In this document: one piece after another, positions 8,817 to 16,291 of the stretch | Numbering within the stretch: the first letter of the stretch is position 1 | How the letters are laid out: each line of letters opens with the position of its first letter | Assembly: GCA_000433475.1 (NCBI GenBank) | Contig: HF993102.1 | Location: forward strand, 96,835-130,378 | Source: Mycoplasma sp. CAG:956 | Lineage (GTDB): Bacteria; Bacillota_I; Bacilli_A; RF39; UBA660 | Direction: 5' to 3' | Length of the DNA stretch: 33,544 bases | Position numbers and translations under genes: made by a program | Notes under the pieces: generated by a model | Told to the model about the DNA's origin: nothing | Databases searched by the model: none | The model's input: only the letters and a program-made list of their open reading frames with translations

Positions 8817-8856
8817 AAAAAAACAAGTATTTTACTTAGAGAATTACTTGTTTTTT
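8817..8856 (-). terminator. Terminator of the 8864-12432 operon
   Basis: AAACAAGTA (ending 8829) pairs with TACTTGTTT (from 8845). The arms extend into an A-run on one side and a T-run on the other, so on the minus strand the hairpin is followed by seven T. It starts just after the stop of the 82-residue gene. Confidence 0.8.
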
Positions 8857-8863
8857 AATTTTA

Positions 8864-9112
8864 TTATTTTTCTTTACGAAACTTAGTTAATAGAGCAGCA
8901 ACTACATTATTTACAACATCACTATCTACTGATTTTGTTTTTATTTCATTATTTTCAGTATATACTTCTAAAACTAGCATATTATCAGTATCAATTGCAT
9001 CATTCTTTAAATCACATTTAAGACCAAGAATATAATTTTTATTTTGATAAGTTTCTCTTTCTAGTACATAAAGCATTGTACCATTTTCGAGTTCAATTAT
9101 TCTATCTTTCAT
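8864..9112 (-). CDS. Small DUF1292-like protein, downstream copy
   Basis: Unassigned 82-residue acidic protein with no signal or membrane segment. Its pattern (ELENGTMLYVLERETYQNKNY, then a MLVLEVYTENNEI strand and a C-terminal VVNNVVAALLTKF helix) resembles small DUF1292-type proteins of Firmicutes. It also aligns by eye with the 85-residue protein at 12175-12432: a short beta-rich start, a K-x-Y motif, a VLE strand, then a D-x-x-(I/V)-N-x-(L/V) helix. The two copies flank the 1015-residue gene. It starts 11 bases after that gene's stop, preceded by AAGGAA. It is the last gene before a strong terminator. Function is unknown; the DUF1292 assignment is tentative. Confidence 0.75.
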   Translation of the reverse strand: MKDRIIELENGTMLYVLERETYQNKNYILGLKCDLKNDAIDTDNMLVLEVYTENNEIKTKSVDSDVVNNVVAALLTKFRKEK

Positions 9113-9123
9113 AAATTTCCTTC

Positions 9124-12100
9124 CTAACGTGATATTGATTTTTCAATAACTTCTTCTACTACATCTTTAGGGAACCAAGCATAACCAAGACCATTGGCTT
9201 GTTTAAAATGATACCAAATTTGACCATCACCTGCAGTTACTGCACGATCAAATACAGCATCTTTTCCAGCACTGGTAATTAAGTTTACAGCATCTTTGTT
9301 GCCAGATGCAACATATCCCTTAGCAATTTCACTTAAATCGTAAGTTTGTCCTTGTACGGGTGTTAAATCGATAGGGATTTCTGGGGTTTCTGTAGGAGTT
9401 ACTGGTGGTTTTGGATCCGGTGTTGTACCATTAGTATTTTCAGCTAAAGCTCCGTTATCACCATCTGCACCCGAAAAAGCATCTGGTCCAGGAGTTTCGT
9501 TTGGTTTAACAGCTGATTTTATGTTTTCTAATACAGTTTTACCGGTAACCATTTCGATAACATTACCAGTAATATAACCAGCCGAAACCCCGTTAACAAA
9601 CAAATTAAATTCTTTGCTTGTTAATACTTCGTATGCTTTATCTACACCAGCCGCGATTTTAGGATGTTTCTTAGCAAATTTACTATTCTTAAGTTGTTCA
9701 ATTTTTTGGCTAATATTGATAATTTTACCATGACCTAATTTTTCGGACACAAAATTTACAGCACTAACTCCTAATTTAGCCGTTGCCATAGCCATTCTAA
9801 TTGTACCAATTCCTGGTACACAAGATAGAGCTAAACCAGTTGCAAAACCACCAGTAAAGATAGCAACTGAGCCAAGTAAGGCCTTCCAGTCTTTCTTTTC
9901 TTCTTCATCATCTTCTGGAATTTCTGGTTCGTATTTTTTACAATATTTCAAAATATCATTTTTAATATTTTCTTTAATTTGAGCTTCGTCAGAACCAGCA
10001 AATTTACTTATTAAAGGGTGATTATTAACAAAATCAGCAACCTCTTCCTCTGTAAATTCGGTATTACTAAATTTACCAATACCTTGTCTTACAATTTCTT
10101 CATAGGCTTCTTTTTGTTCATCGGTTAACTTAATAACATGTGGTGGCAATAATGGTGGAGTTGGGTCTTTTTCCGGACCATTTTTTCCTTCTTCAGGAGT
10201 TTCATCTCCTGGTATAGTTTCATCATCTCCGTCATCATGACCTTCATGATTATCTGGTTTTCCCTCACCTACCTGTTTAGGTCCTTCTTTTTCTGGGGCC
10301 TCATCATTACCGGGTTTAGTCTCGTTACCTTCAGGACTTGCATTTTTAACATCATCTTTTTGAGATTCTTTTTCTTGATCTTTATTATCGTCTTTTGCCT
10401 CTTCTTTAGGATCAATTTCTCTAAATTCAACATCAAGATGATTATCACTACTTTTTTTCTTTTCTTCATCACGATTTTCAAATCTTCTACTTACATTTTT
10501 TAATGCTTCATCTATTTTTTGAATTTTTTCATTTAAAGAATTAATCAGTTCTTGTAATTTTTTTATTTCATTGTCATTTTTATTAATCATTGCCTCAGCA
10601 AGATCATTTTGTAACTTTATAAGTTCTTTTTCAATTCTTTCTTTATAATCTTGAAGATTTTTAACGTGAATATCATATTCTTTTATTATTTTTTCTAAAT
10701 TGGCTCTTATATCTTTATATATATCCTTATCATTTATTTGTTTTTGAAGATTTTCATACATGGCCATGAGTCTATCATAAACTGTTGGATTATCCATATA
10801 CAAATTTAGGTTATGAACATCAAATACTTCTGGAAAGTTTTTGGCTAATTTATCTAAGACATCAGAAACCCTTTTGTTATATTCATTTAAGAATTTTATA
10901 CTTTCTTCGTCATCAATTATTTTTCCATCGACCTTTTTTATTTCTTCTTGCTCTTCAAGAGATTTTGACGGATTAATTGGGGATATTTTGTCTGTTTTAT
11001 CCTCTTTATTTTCTTTAGATACTAATGCTTTAGAGTCTACAAAATGTAAGCCATTTAAAATGTAATCTGCATCTTTTAAATTTCTTGGAATTGTTGAAAG
11101 CATTACTCTACCATTTGGTAATGTTAAATTTTGACTTCCTAGTGCTAATTCTAAACTTAAACGATTTTCAAATAACTGTTGCTTTTTTTCCAATTCAGTA
11201 ATTTTTTCTACAATTTCTGGATTATTTCCGGTTCCTAATAATTTTTGTTTTAAATAACCGATTGCTAAAGCATTTTCTTTATGCTTTTCTAATTGTTTAG
11301 TTATTGCTAATGCTTTTTCATTACCCATACCTAAACTGATTAAAGCTTTAATATCACCAGCAGTAAGGTTTTTATTATTCAAAATAGCAAGCATGTCTTT
11401 TTTATCTTCTACTTCACGAAATTTTCCTTCAATAATTCCCATACTTAATAAGGGAATATCATGTTCTTTAGCAAATTTCATTATTTCGTTATTAAATAGT
11501 TCGATATCATTATCAATATTTTGATTTAAATCATTACTATACTTTTCTATAAATGCCATTGCAGCTTCTTTATTTTTTCTTAAAGCTTCACCAAGACTTG
11601 ATTCTGATTTGTAAATTTCTAAAATATCTTTTTCGGCTTCGATTTCTGAGGTCAAACGTTCAACTTTACCTTTTAAATAATCAATAGTCCCCTTTAAACT
11701 TTCTATATCGCCTTTACTTGTTAGACCTTTTAATTTATTTTTAGTCCTAGCTAATTCTTCTTTTTTATTATTTAAGTTACCTATTTTCGCTGTTATTGTT
11801 CCTTTTGGAAGATTTCTGGCTTTTTCAATAATTTCTTTTCTATCATCTACTCTTTTTTTAAAAGCAGCATATTCGTCTATTTTGTCGGCTAAAATGCCTC
11901 TTTGAGTATTTAAATTTGTCTTTATTTCAGAATTATTTTCTACGCTTATGGCTCTGTCTAAATTATATAGAATCATATTTAGATTATCCATTATGGAAGC
12001 AGTAGTTAGATCGACTCCTTCTGCAAAAGATGGAGCAATTGATATAATTTTTTCGATTGCCATAACTAAATTTGATTCTACTAGCTGTAACTCACTATTT

Positions 12101-12171
12101 ATGCCCAATTCTCTTTCACGTAGATATATCAATTTTCTTAAATTATCTTCATTAATTTTATTATCATTCAT
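9124..12171 (-). CDS. Large coiled-coil protein with acidic linker, hydrophobic segments and C-terminal SH3-like domain
   Basis: Unrecognised 1015-residue protein. Residues 1-570 are almost wholly helical and Lys/Glu-rich, with coiled-coil stretches around 80-200, 280-345 and 475-565. Residues 570-680 form an acidic, Pro/Gly/Asp-rich low-complexity linker. Residues 680-745 (KLTDEQKEAYEEIVRQGI) form a helical module. Hydrophobic helices sit near 764-786 and 788-808, with a weaker one near 855-875. A Pro/Thr linker (about 890-935) leads to a compact C-terminal domain (935-1008) with AVTAGDGQIWYHFKQ and LGYAWFPKDVV, resembling a bacterial SH3-like fold. There is no signal peptide, so the coiled-coil half is probably cytoplasmic and the tail may cross or sit at the membrane. 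AGAGGGA precedes the ATG, and the upstream small gene ends three bases before it. Function is unknown. Confidence 0.8.
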   Translation of the reverse strand: MNDNKINEDNLRKLIYLRERELGINSELQLVESNLVMAIEKIISIAPSFAEGVDLTTASIMDNLNMILYNLDRAISVENNSEIKTNLNTQRGILADKIDEYAAFKKRVDDRKEIIEKARNLPKGTITAKIGNLNNKKEELARTKNKLKGLTSKGDIESLKGTIDYLKGKVERLTSEIEAEKDILEIYKSESSLGEALRKNKEAAMAFIEKYSNDLNQNIDNDIELFNNEIMKFAKEHDIPLLSMGIIEGKFREVEDKKDMLAILNNKNLTAGDIKALISLGMGNEKALAITKQLEKHKENALAIGYLKQKLLGTGNNPEIVEKITELEKKQQLFENRLSLELALGSQNLTLPNGRVMLSTIPRNLKDADYILNGLHFVDSKALVSKENKEDKTDKISPINPSKSLEEQEEIKKVDGKIIDDEESIKFLNEYNKRVSDVLDKLAKNFPEVFDVHNLNLYMDNPTVYDRLMAMYENLQKQINDKDIYKDIRANLEKIIKEYDIHVKNLQDYKERIEKELIKLQNDLAEAMINKNDNEIKKLQELINSLNEKIQKIDEALKNVSRRFENRDEEKKKSSDNHLDVEFREIDPKEEAKDDNKDQEKESQKDDVKNASPEGNETKPGNDEAPEKEGPKQVGEGKPDNHEGHDDGDDETIPGDETPEEGKNGPEKDPTPPLLPPHVIKLTDEQKEAYEEIVRQGIGKFSNTEFTEEEVADFVNNHPLISKFAGSDEAQIKENIKNDILKYCKKYEPEIPEDDEEEKKDWKALLGSVAIFTGGFATGLALSCVPGIGTIRMAMATAKLGVSAVNFVSEKLGHGKIINISQKIEQLKNSKFAKKHPKIAAGVDKAYEVLTSKEFNLFVNGVSAGYITGNVIEMVTGKTVLENIKSAVKPNETPGPDAFSGADGDNGALAENTNGTTPDPKPPVTPTETPEIPIDLTPVQGQTYDLSEIAKGYVASGNKDAVNLITSAGKDAVFDRAVTAGDGQIWYHFKQANGLGYAWFPKDVVEEVIEKSISR

Positions 12172-12174
12172 ATT

Positions 12175-12432
12175 TTATTCCCTCTTTGTTATTTTTGCTG
12201 CTAATTCAAGTATATTTTTTTGAAAAATTGGCAACAATTCATTAATTAGAGCATCATCTGCTACAAATTGAAGTTTCCCTTCTTCTTCTAAGACAACAAA
12301 AAACTCTTCTGTATTTTTATTTTCAATCATTTTATTAACAAATAAATAATGTTTACCATCTTTTTCTAAAGTACTCATTACTACATACTTCGTATTTAAT
12401 AAAGTAAACACTTTTCCAACCGCTAAACTCAT
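12175..12432 (-). CDS. Small DUF1292-like protein, upstream copy
   Basis: An 85-residue protein of unknown function. It reads as a short beta domain (VGKVFTLLNTKYVVMSTLE, then GKHYLFVNKMI and FFVVLEEEGKLQFV) with a C-terminal helix (ALINELLPIFQKNILELAAKI). It is similar by eye in order of elements to the 82-residue protein at 8864-9112. It is the first gene of the three-gene operon, with an excellent AGGAGG (12438-12443) and a near-consensus promoter. Small proteins of this type are often annotated DUF1292; that label is my inference. Confidence 0.75.
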   Translation of the reverse strand: MSLAVGKVFTLLNTKYVVMSTLEKDGKHYLFVNKMIENKNTEEFFVVLEEEGKLQFVADDALINELLPIFQKNILELAAKITKRE

Positions 12433-12454
12433 ACTAGCCTCCTATTCTTAATTA

Positions 12455-12483
12455 ATGATACCAATTTTATAATAACTTGTCAA
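12455..12483 (-). promoter_or_regulatory. Strong promoter of the 12432-8864 operon
   Basis: Perfect TTGACA -35 (12478-12483), a 17-base spacer ending in TGG, and TATCAT -10 (12455-12460). Predicted start is near 12448, ten bases upstream of the AGGAGG site begins. The match suggests substantial constitutive expression. Confidence 0.75.
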
Positions 12484-12486
12484 TTT

Positions 12487-12511
12487 AGAAAAAAACTACT
12501 TTGAGAGTTTT
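12487..12511 (-). terminator. Possible terminator of the isomerase operon
   Basis: On the minus strand AAAACT pairs with AGTTTT around an 8-base loop and is followed by T's. The stem is short and AT-rich and overlaps the last codons of the 157-residue gene, so support is moderate. Confidence 0.4.
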
Positions 12512-12969
12512 CGTGTTTTATTTAAAGTATCTAATTTTAAAAATCTTTCTAAGGTTGTATTTGCTTTTTCATAAGAAATATTTTCTATTTCTACTTTAAA
12601 GTCTGGTACACCGTTTATAGCATACGGATAGGCTTCAATGATTAATTCGTAGTCTTTGAAAAACGATATTAAGCTATTAATCTCTTGTAAATGTTTTTCA
12701 TAATCATCTGGTAAAACTAAAGTACAGCTTAATTTCTGTAATTTTTCGGTCGTATTAATTAAAAGGATATTACCGGTTTTAGCCACAAAATACATGAGTA
12801 CCAAGAGCCAACTATTATAGTCTAAATCTTGAAAGGCTAAAACATCAGGATATGTTTCTTTTAAATAATCTGATAAAATTTTACTGTGAAGTACACCAAT
12901 ATTGATGCGACCTAACGGAATCATTTTGCCAGATGAATTAATAATTACTACTTTGCTCTCTGTTATCAT
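12496..12969 (-). CDS. Unknown protein co-transcribed with the RpiB-like isomerase
   Basis: A 157-residue protein I do not recognise. It starts MITESKVVIINSSGKMIPLG, with alternating strands and helices, no signal peptide and no clear transmembrane helix. A hydrophobic patch (SWLLVLMYFVAKTGNILLI, about 53-71) looks like a buried helix-strand of a globular domain. Its ATG overlaps the TAA of the preceding isomerase gene by four bases (ATGA-type junction), so translation is coupled and a linked role in sugar-phosphate metabolism is plausible but unproven. Confidence 0.7.
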   Translation of the reverse strand: MITESKVVIINSSGKMIPLGRINIGVLHSKILSDYLKETYPDVLAFQDLDYNSWLLVLMYFVAKTGNILLINTTEKLQKLSCTLVLPDDYEKHLQEINSLISFFKDYELIIEAYPYAINGVPDFKVEIENISYEKANTTLERFLKLDTLNKTRKLSK

Positions 12970-13592
12970 TTAACTCCTAAAATTTTTAAATATTCATTCT
13001 TGTTATTCTGTTTTAAAATTTCCATAAAAGTATCATTCTTGCTAATATGTTCAAGTAAAGTTTTATCTATGTCTTTTAAACTTTCTACTAAAGGTCTAGT
13101 AGTAACACCTTTTACTTGTTTTAGAATTTCTCGATTATTTTTTTCACTTTGGGCTCTTTCTTTGGGATAGCCACCGCCAACTGGTTCTCTAAATAACTCA
13201 TTAAAAATATTTTCTAAGGTTATTTCGCTTGCCCATCCAAAGTTATAAGCAAAAGCTAAGCTTACGGCATTACCACCGTTTATTTGACTAAAAAGATAGG
13301 CACTCGTAGGATCAGTTAAAAGACCACAATATACATTAGGGAAACTATTTAGGGCCATCATGGCTCCTTCGCCAGTACCACAACCAGTAACGACAAAATC
13401 AACCACACCACTATTTAGTAAAACTGCGGCCATAATTCCTTCTTCAACATAAGTAATCGGACTATCTTTTTCGTACTTCATTCCCAAATTTATTACTTCG
13501 TAATTGTATTTATCACAAGCTTTCTTTAACGCTTTATAAATTAAAGCATTTTTACTGCATTGTGAGTTATCATTTATCAATGCTATTTTCAT
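12966..13592 (-). CDS. RpiB/LacA/LacB-family sugar-phosphate isomerase
   Basis: The family interconverts aldose and ketose phosphates such as ribose-5-phosphate and ribulose-5-phosphate, or galactose-6-phosphate and tagatose-6-phosphate. The diagnostic segment is VVTGCGTGEGAMMALNSFP, with Cys71 at the position of the RpiB catalytic cysteine and the CGTG anion-binding loop. In canonical RpiB this loop reads CGTGIGM. It is followed by VYCGLLTDPTSAYLFSQINGGNAVSL. At 208 residues it is longer than canonical RpiB (about 150) because of a C-terminal extension (GGGYPKERA onwards), typical of a Firmicutes subgroup whose exact substrate I cannot assign. Good ribosome site (GGAGG, about 8 bases upstream). 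It is first gene of a two-gene operon. Confidence 0.85.
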   Translation of the reverse strand: MKIALINDNSQCSKNALIYKALKKACDKYNYEVINLGMKYEKDSPITYVEEGIMAAVLLNSGVVDFVVTGCGTGEGAMMALNSFPNVYCGLLTDPTSAYLFSQINGGNAVSLAFAYNFGWASEITLENIFNELFREPVGGGYPKERAQSEKNNREILKQVKGVTTRPLVESLKDIDKTLLEHISKNDTFMEILKQNNKNEYLKILGVK

Positions 13593-13610
13593 ATTTTTTC
13601 CTCCAAAAAG

Positions 13611-13640
13611 ATAGTATCATGAAACAATTAAAAATGTAAA
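13611..13640 (-). promoter_or_regulatory. Promoter of the isomerase operon
   Basis: TTTACA (13635-13640), an 18-base spacer ending in TGA, and TACTAT (13611-13616). This is an extended -10. It lies between the fic terminator and the isomerase ribosome site. Confidence 0.5.
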
Positions 13641-13644
13641 TAAA

Positions 13645-13678
13645 AAACTAATAAATAGAATTTTCTAATTATTAGTTT
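13645..13678 (-). terminator. fic terminator overlapping the stop codon
   Basis: AAACTAATAA (13645-13654) and TTATTAGTTT (13669-13678) form a perfect 10-bp stem with a 14-base loop. On the minus strand it ends in TTTTTT. The upstream arm includes the last codons of the Fic gene and the stop lies in the loop. Confidence 0.8.
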
Positions 13679-14852
13679 CCTTCTTTGAACTGGCATCCAT
13701 TTTTAAAATTCTACTAGTACCAATCTCAGTTTCTTTAGAAAAATCATCCTCACCAACTACCTCAGGTGGAACTTTCTTTACTCTACGATATTGAGAAATT
13801 AATTGGGTTAAAGTAAGACTGGATAATAATCTGAAATAGCTTCCCAATGTTTTGTAATCCTCAGTTGCAATACATCTTAAATACTCAGAACGCATATCAG
13901 TAGGAATAATGATTGGAGCCATATTATTAAGTAAAAGATGCTGATTGGTAACAATACGTCCTGTACGTCCATTACCATCTGGAAATGGGTGAATCCTTTC
14001 AAAAGCAATGTGAAACTTAGCTTCACGTTCACAGATAGCTTTATAATAAGCATTCTTTTTCACATCTTGCTCTTCTTGACTTGAAAATTCATCATTTTCG
14101 TTGTATTCTGGTATTTCTTTAGACCATTCATTTTCATAAGAATTCATTAATTCTTGCATCCTTAAACCAACTAATTCTTTTGGACAAGTTTTAAAAGAAG
14201 CTCCAATAATTACATTATCAGATTGTTTATAACCTCTTTTTAGACCTTGACCAACATTTACCTTATAATTAATATCAATTATATCAGTAATGCTTACCTG
14301 CTTTAAAGACATCGCATATATAAATGCGTCTAAAAAGCCTTTTTTAGAATTTTTGGCTTGTCCGTCAGCTTTTACCTTTTGCTCTAATAGACTAATTAAG
14401 GTTTCAATACGACTAATAAGTGTCTCTTCTTCGTATTTTTCACCTTCTAACAAACCATTTTGACGAGCTTGCTCTAGTTCTGGCTTATTACGATATGGTC
14501 TAATTGTAGCTGGAATATATGGTTCAAAGTCTGCTAAGGAAATTGAATATTCCATTGTCTCAGCATCTATTAGTATCTTTTCTTTTGGTATATCTTTATG
14601 AACCAGATAAGCATAAATTTCATTTTGTCTTTGACTATATAATGCTTGTCCTTCCTCAGTTGAAATTAATTTTTTTGCATATTTACAATTTTCTTCATCA
14701 GTATATCTTTTCAAATTAAATGTTACAGCCTTTTTTTCTTCAAAAGCTTTTTCTAAAGCTGAGCTCGTATATGCAAACGACTCTGCAAATATTTTTCCCA
14801 TGTAGTTGTTAAAAAAGTTTGTATTAAATGTCATGCCTTCTATCTTCCTCAT
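13665..14852 (-). CDS. Fic-domain protein (putative AMP transferase)
   Basis: Fic enzymes transfer AMP (or another nucleotide or phosphate group) to hydroxyl side chains of target proteins. The full active-site motif HPFPDGNGRTGR is present at 288-299, with the catalytic His288 and the phosphate-binding GNGR, inside the ERIHPF...NQHLLLNNMAPIIIP core. The 395-residue length fits the large, N-terminally extended Fic group, and the helices at 140-245 resemble the N-terminal dimerisation part of such proteins. Near the N-terminus, S30-S-A-L-E34-K resembles the (S/T)xxxE(G/N) inhibitory helix, but the last position is Lys instead of Gly/Asn. Whether this helix inhibits is uncertain. A GGGGGA ribosome site and a near-consensus promoter precede it. 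No antitoxin-like small gene is adjacent. Target unknown. Confidence 0.88.
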   Translation of the reverse strand: MRKIEGMTFNTNFFNNYMGKIFAESFAYTSSALEKAFEEKKAVTFNLKRYTDEENCKYAKKLISTEEGQALYSQRQNEIYAYLVHKDIPKEKILIDAETMEYSISLADFEPYIPATIRPYRNKPELEQARQNGLLEGEKYEEETLISRIETLISLLEQKVKADGQAKNSKKGFLDAFIYAMSLKQVSITDIIDINYKVNVGQGLKRGYKQSDNVIIGASFKTCPKELVGLRMQELMNSYENEWSKEIPEYNENDEFSSQEEQDVKKNAYYKAICEREAKFHIAFERIHPFPDGNGRTGRIVTNQHLLLNNMAPIIIPTDMRSEYLRCIATEDYKTLGSYFRLLSSLTLTQLISQYRRVKKVPPEVVGEDDFSKETEIGTSRILKMDASSKKETNN

Positions 14853-14877
14853 AAACTGTCCCCCTCAATTCGAGGTT

Positions 14878-14906
14878 ATTCTAACATAACTTATATATAT
14901 TGTCAA
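14878..14906 (-). promoter_or_regulatory. fic promoter
   Basis: Perfect TTGACA -35 (14901-14906), a 17-base spacer ending in TGT, and TAGAAT -10 (14878-14883). Predicted transcription start is near 14871, about 19 bases before the ATG. Confidence 0.75.
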
Positions 14907-14970
14907 ATTTAGTAATGCGAATGATATTGTTTCCAAAGTTTGGAGATTTCAAAGACTTATTGGAATTAAA

Positions 14971-14987
14971 AAAGAGCTAAGCTCTTT
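14971..14987 (-). terminator. Terminator of the DUF2207 operon
   Basis: AAAGAGCT and AGCTCTTT (14971-14978 and 14980-14987) form a tight GC-containing stem (six closing pairs with a five-base loop). A T6 run follows on the minus strand. It lies 17 bases after the stop at 15005. Confidence 0.85.
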
Positions 14988-15004
14988 ATCAAAATTTAAT
15001 TCAA

Positions 15005-16204
15005 TTATTTTAACTTTTTTTCCTTTTTAATATTTAAACTATATAAACTTACTATATCAGCTAAACTTAAAATTATATAAATAACACTATTTTTTTGAAA
15101 CAAATTAAGGAAACAAATAAACATTATGAGTATATACATTGTAGTTAAATATTTTATTCTTTTATCTTTTTTATTTTTATTTATTACATAAGAACCTATG
15201 ATAATGCTTAATACTAATAGTACTATTCCTAATAATTTTAAAATAATTAAAATTGTCATTAGAATTAAAATCAATATTAGATATAAAATATTTTTTCTAT
15301 CAATTTTATTTTTTAGACCTTTTTCTATTTCTTGATAGCTTATAATACTTTCTCTTGTGTATATTACTAATAGACAATAATTACTAATAATTAGAATTAA
15401 AATAATTATTTCTAGAATTTTATCTATATAATCAATTAAAGTTATATTCTTTGGCTCATTATTTAATATTTTTTCTAAGGCATCTATATTATTTATTTTT
15501 GTACTATTACTTATAATATCTTTATTAAATAATATTCTTAATTTTATATCTTCCTGTTCTTTAATATCTTTATATTGATAAGAAATTTTAAAGTTGTTAT
15601 TAATAACTTTCTTAACATTTTTACCTTTAGTAAAACTATACGCTTTATTATTATTAGGTAAATTTATAGTTATTTTTAAGTTTTTAATTCTATCAGGATT
15701 ATTTTTTAAAATATTAAAATAAATCTCTCCTATATCGTTGTATTTTACGGCTAAATCTTTTATTACATACTTTAAATAATAGGCATTATTATCATCTTTA
15801 TAAATTCTTAGGTAGTCTTTATCTTCATCATTTCTTAATATATAAATATTAGTATCGCCTGTATGAGCAACATTTGTTTTACTAAATTCTTTAACTCCAG
15901 TTATTTCTTCTGTATTATTTTTTACTTTAGGTATGCTACCGATAGTTAGAAATTGAATACTACTACCGTTATTTAATTTGTTATACTCTATAAAATTATC
16001 ATAAGCTGGCACTTTTAATGTGTTATCTTTATAATAAATATTTCTTTCGAAATAATTAGTATTTTCTTTTAATTCTATATATTCTTCGACCAATAAATCA
16101 CCATTACTGTTTAGAGTAGCATTAATATAATAATTAGTAATATTTTCAGCTTTAATAACTAAAGGGCATAATAATATTATTAGTAAAATCCATACTTTTT
16201 TCAT
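15005..16204 (-). CDS. DUF2207-type membrane protein, short paralogue
   Basis: A 399-residue secreted or membrane protein. The N-terminal signal peptide (MKKVWILLIILLCPLVIKA) is followed by a beta-rich ectodomain (20-240) starting ITNYYINATLNSNGDLLVEEY, nearly the same opening as the 789-residue neighbour, which identifies the DUF2207 N-terminal domain. The hydrophobic segments near 262-282, 305-345 and 350-385 make a multi-pass C-terminus. It lacks the cytoplasmic domain and Gly-rich tail of the neighbour, so it looks like a shortened duplicate. It lies 87 bases downstream of the longer copy in the same operon, with a hairpin in between. Function of DUF2207 is unknown. The ORF is intact, with no frameshift. 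Confidence 0.85.
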   Translation of the reverse strand: MKKVWILLIILLCPLVIKAENITNYYINATLNSNGDLLVEEYIELKENTNYFERNIYYKDNTLKVPAYDNFIEYNKLNNGSSIQFLTIGSIPKVKNNTEEITGVKEFSKTNVAHTGDTNIYILRNDEDKDYLRIYKDDNNAYYLKYVIKDLAVKYNDIGEIYFNILKNNPDRIKNLKITINLPNNNKAYSFTKGKNVKKVINNNFKISYQYKDIKEQEDIKLRILFNKDIISNSTKINNIDALEKILNNEPKNITLIDYIDKILEIIILILIISNYCLLVIYTRESIISYQEIEKGLKNKIDRKNILYLILILILMTILIILKLLGIVLLVLSIIIGSYVINKNKKDKRIKYLTTMYILIMFICFLNLFQKNSVIYIILSLADIVSLYSLNIKKEKKLK

Positions 16205-16236
16205 TTAACACCTTTTATCCTCTATTTAAAATTAAT

Positions 16237-16266
16237 AGTCATAAATACCTTAAAATATCTATGACT
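16237..16266 (-). terminator. Hairpin between the two DUF2207 genes
   Basis: AGTCATAAATA (16237-16247) pairs with TATCTATGACT (16256-16266): 11 pairs including one G-U on the minus-strand RNA. The following bases (ATTAATTTT) form only a weak U-tract, so it may be a partial terminator or an mRNA-stabilising hairpin that sets the ratio of the two products. Confidence 0.45.
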
Positions 16267-16291
16267 TTATTAATTTTGTTAATTTTGATTT

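Noticed and set aside
10237..11065. Several short frames on both strands within the large coiled-coil gene
   Set aside because: They are shadows of the skewed Lys/Glu composition; no ribosome sites and no plausible domains.
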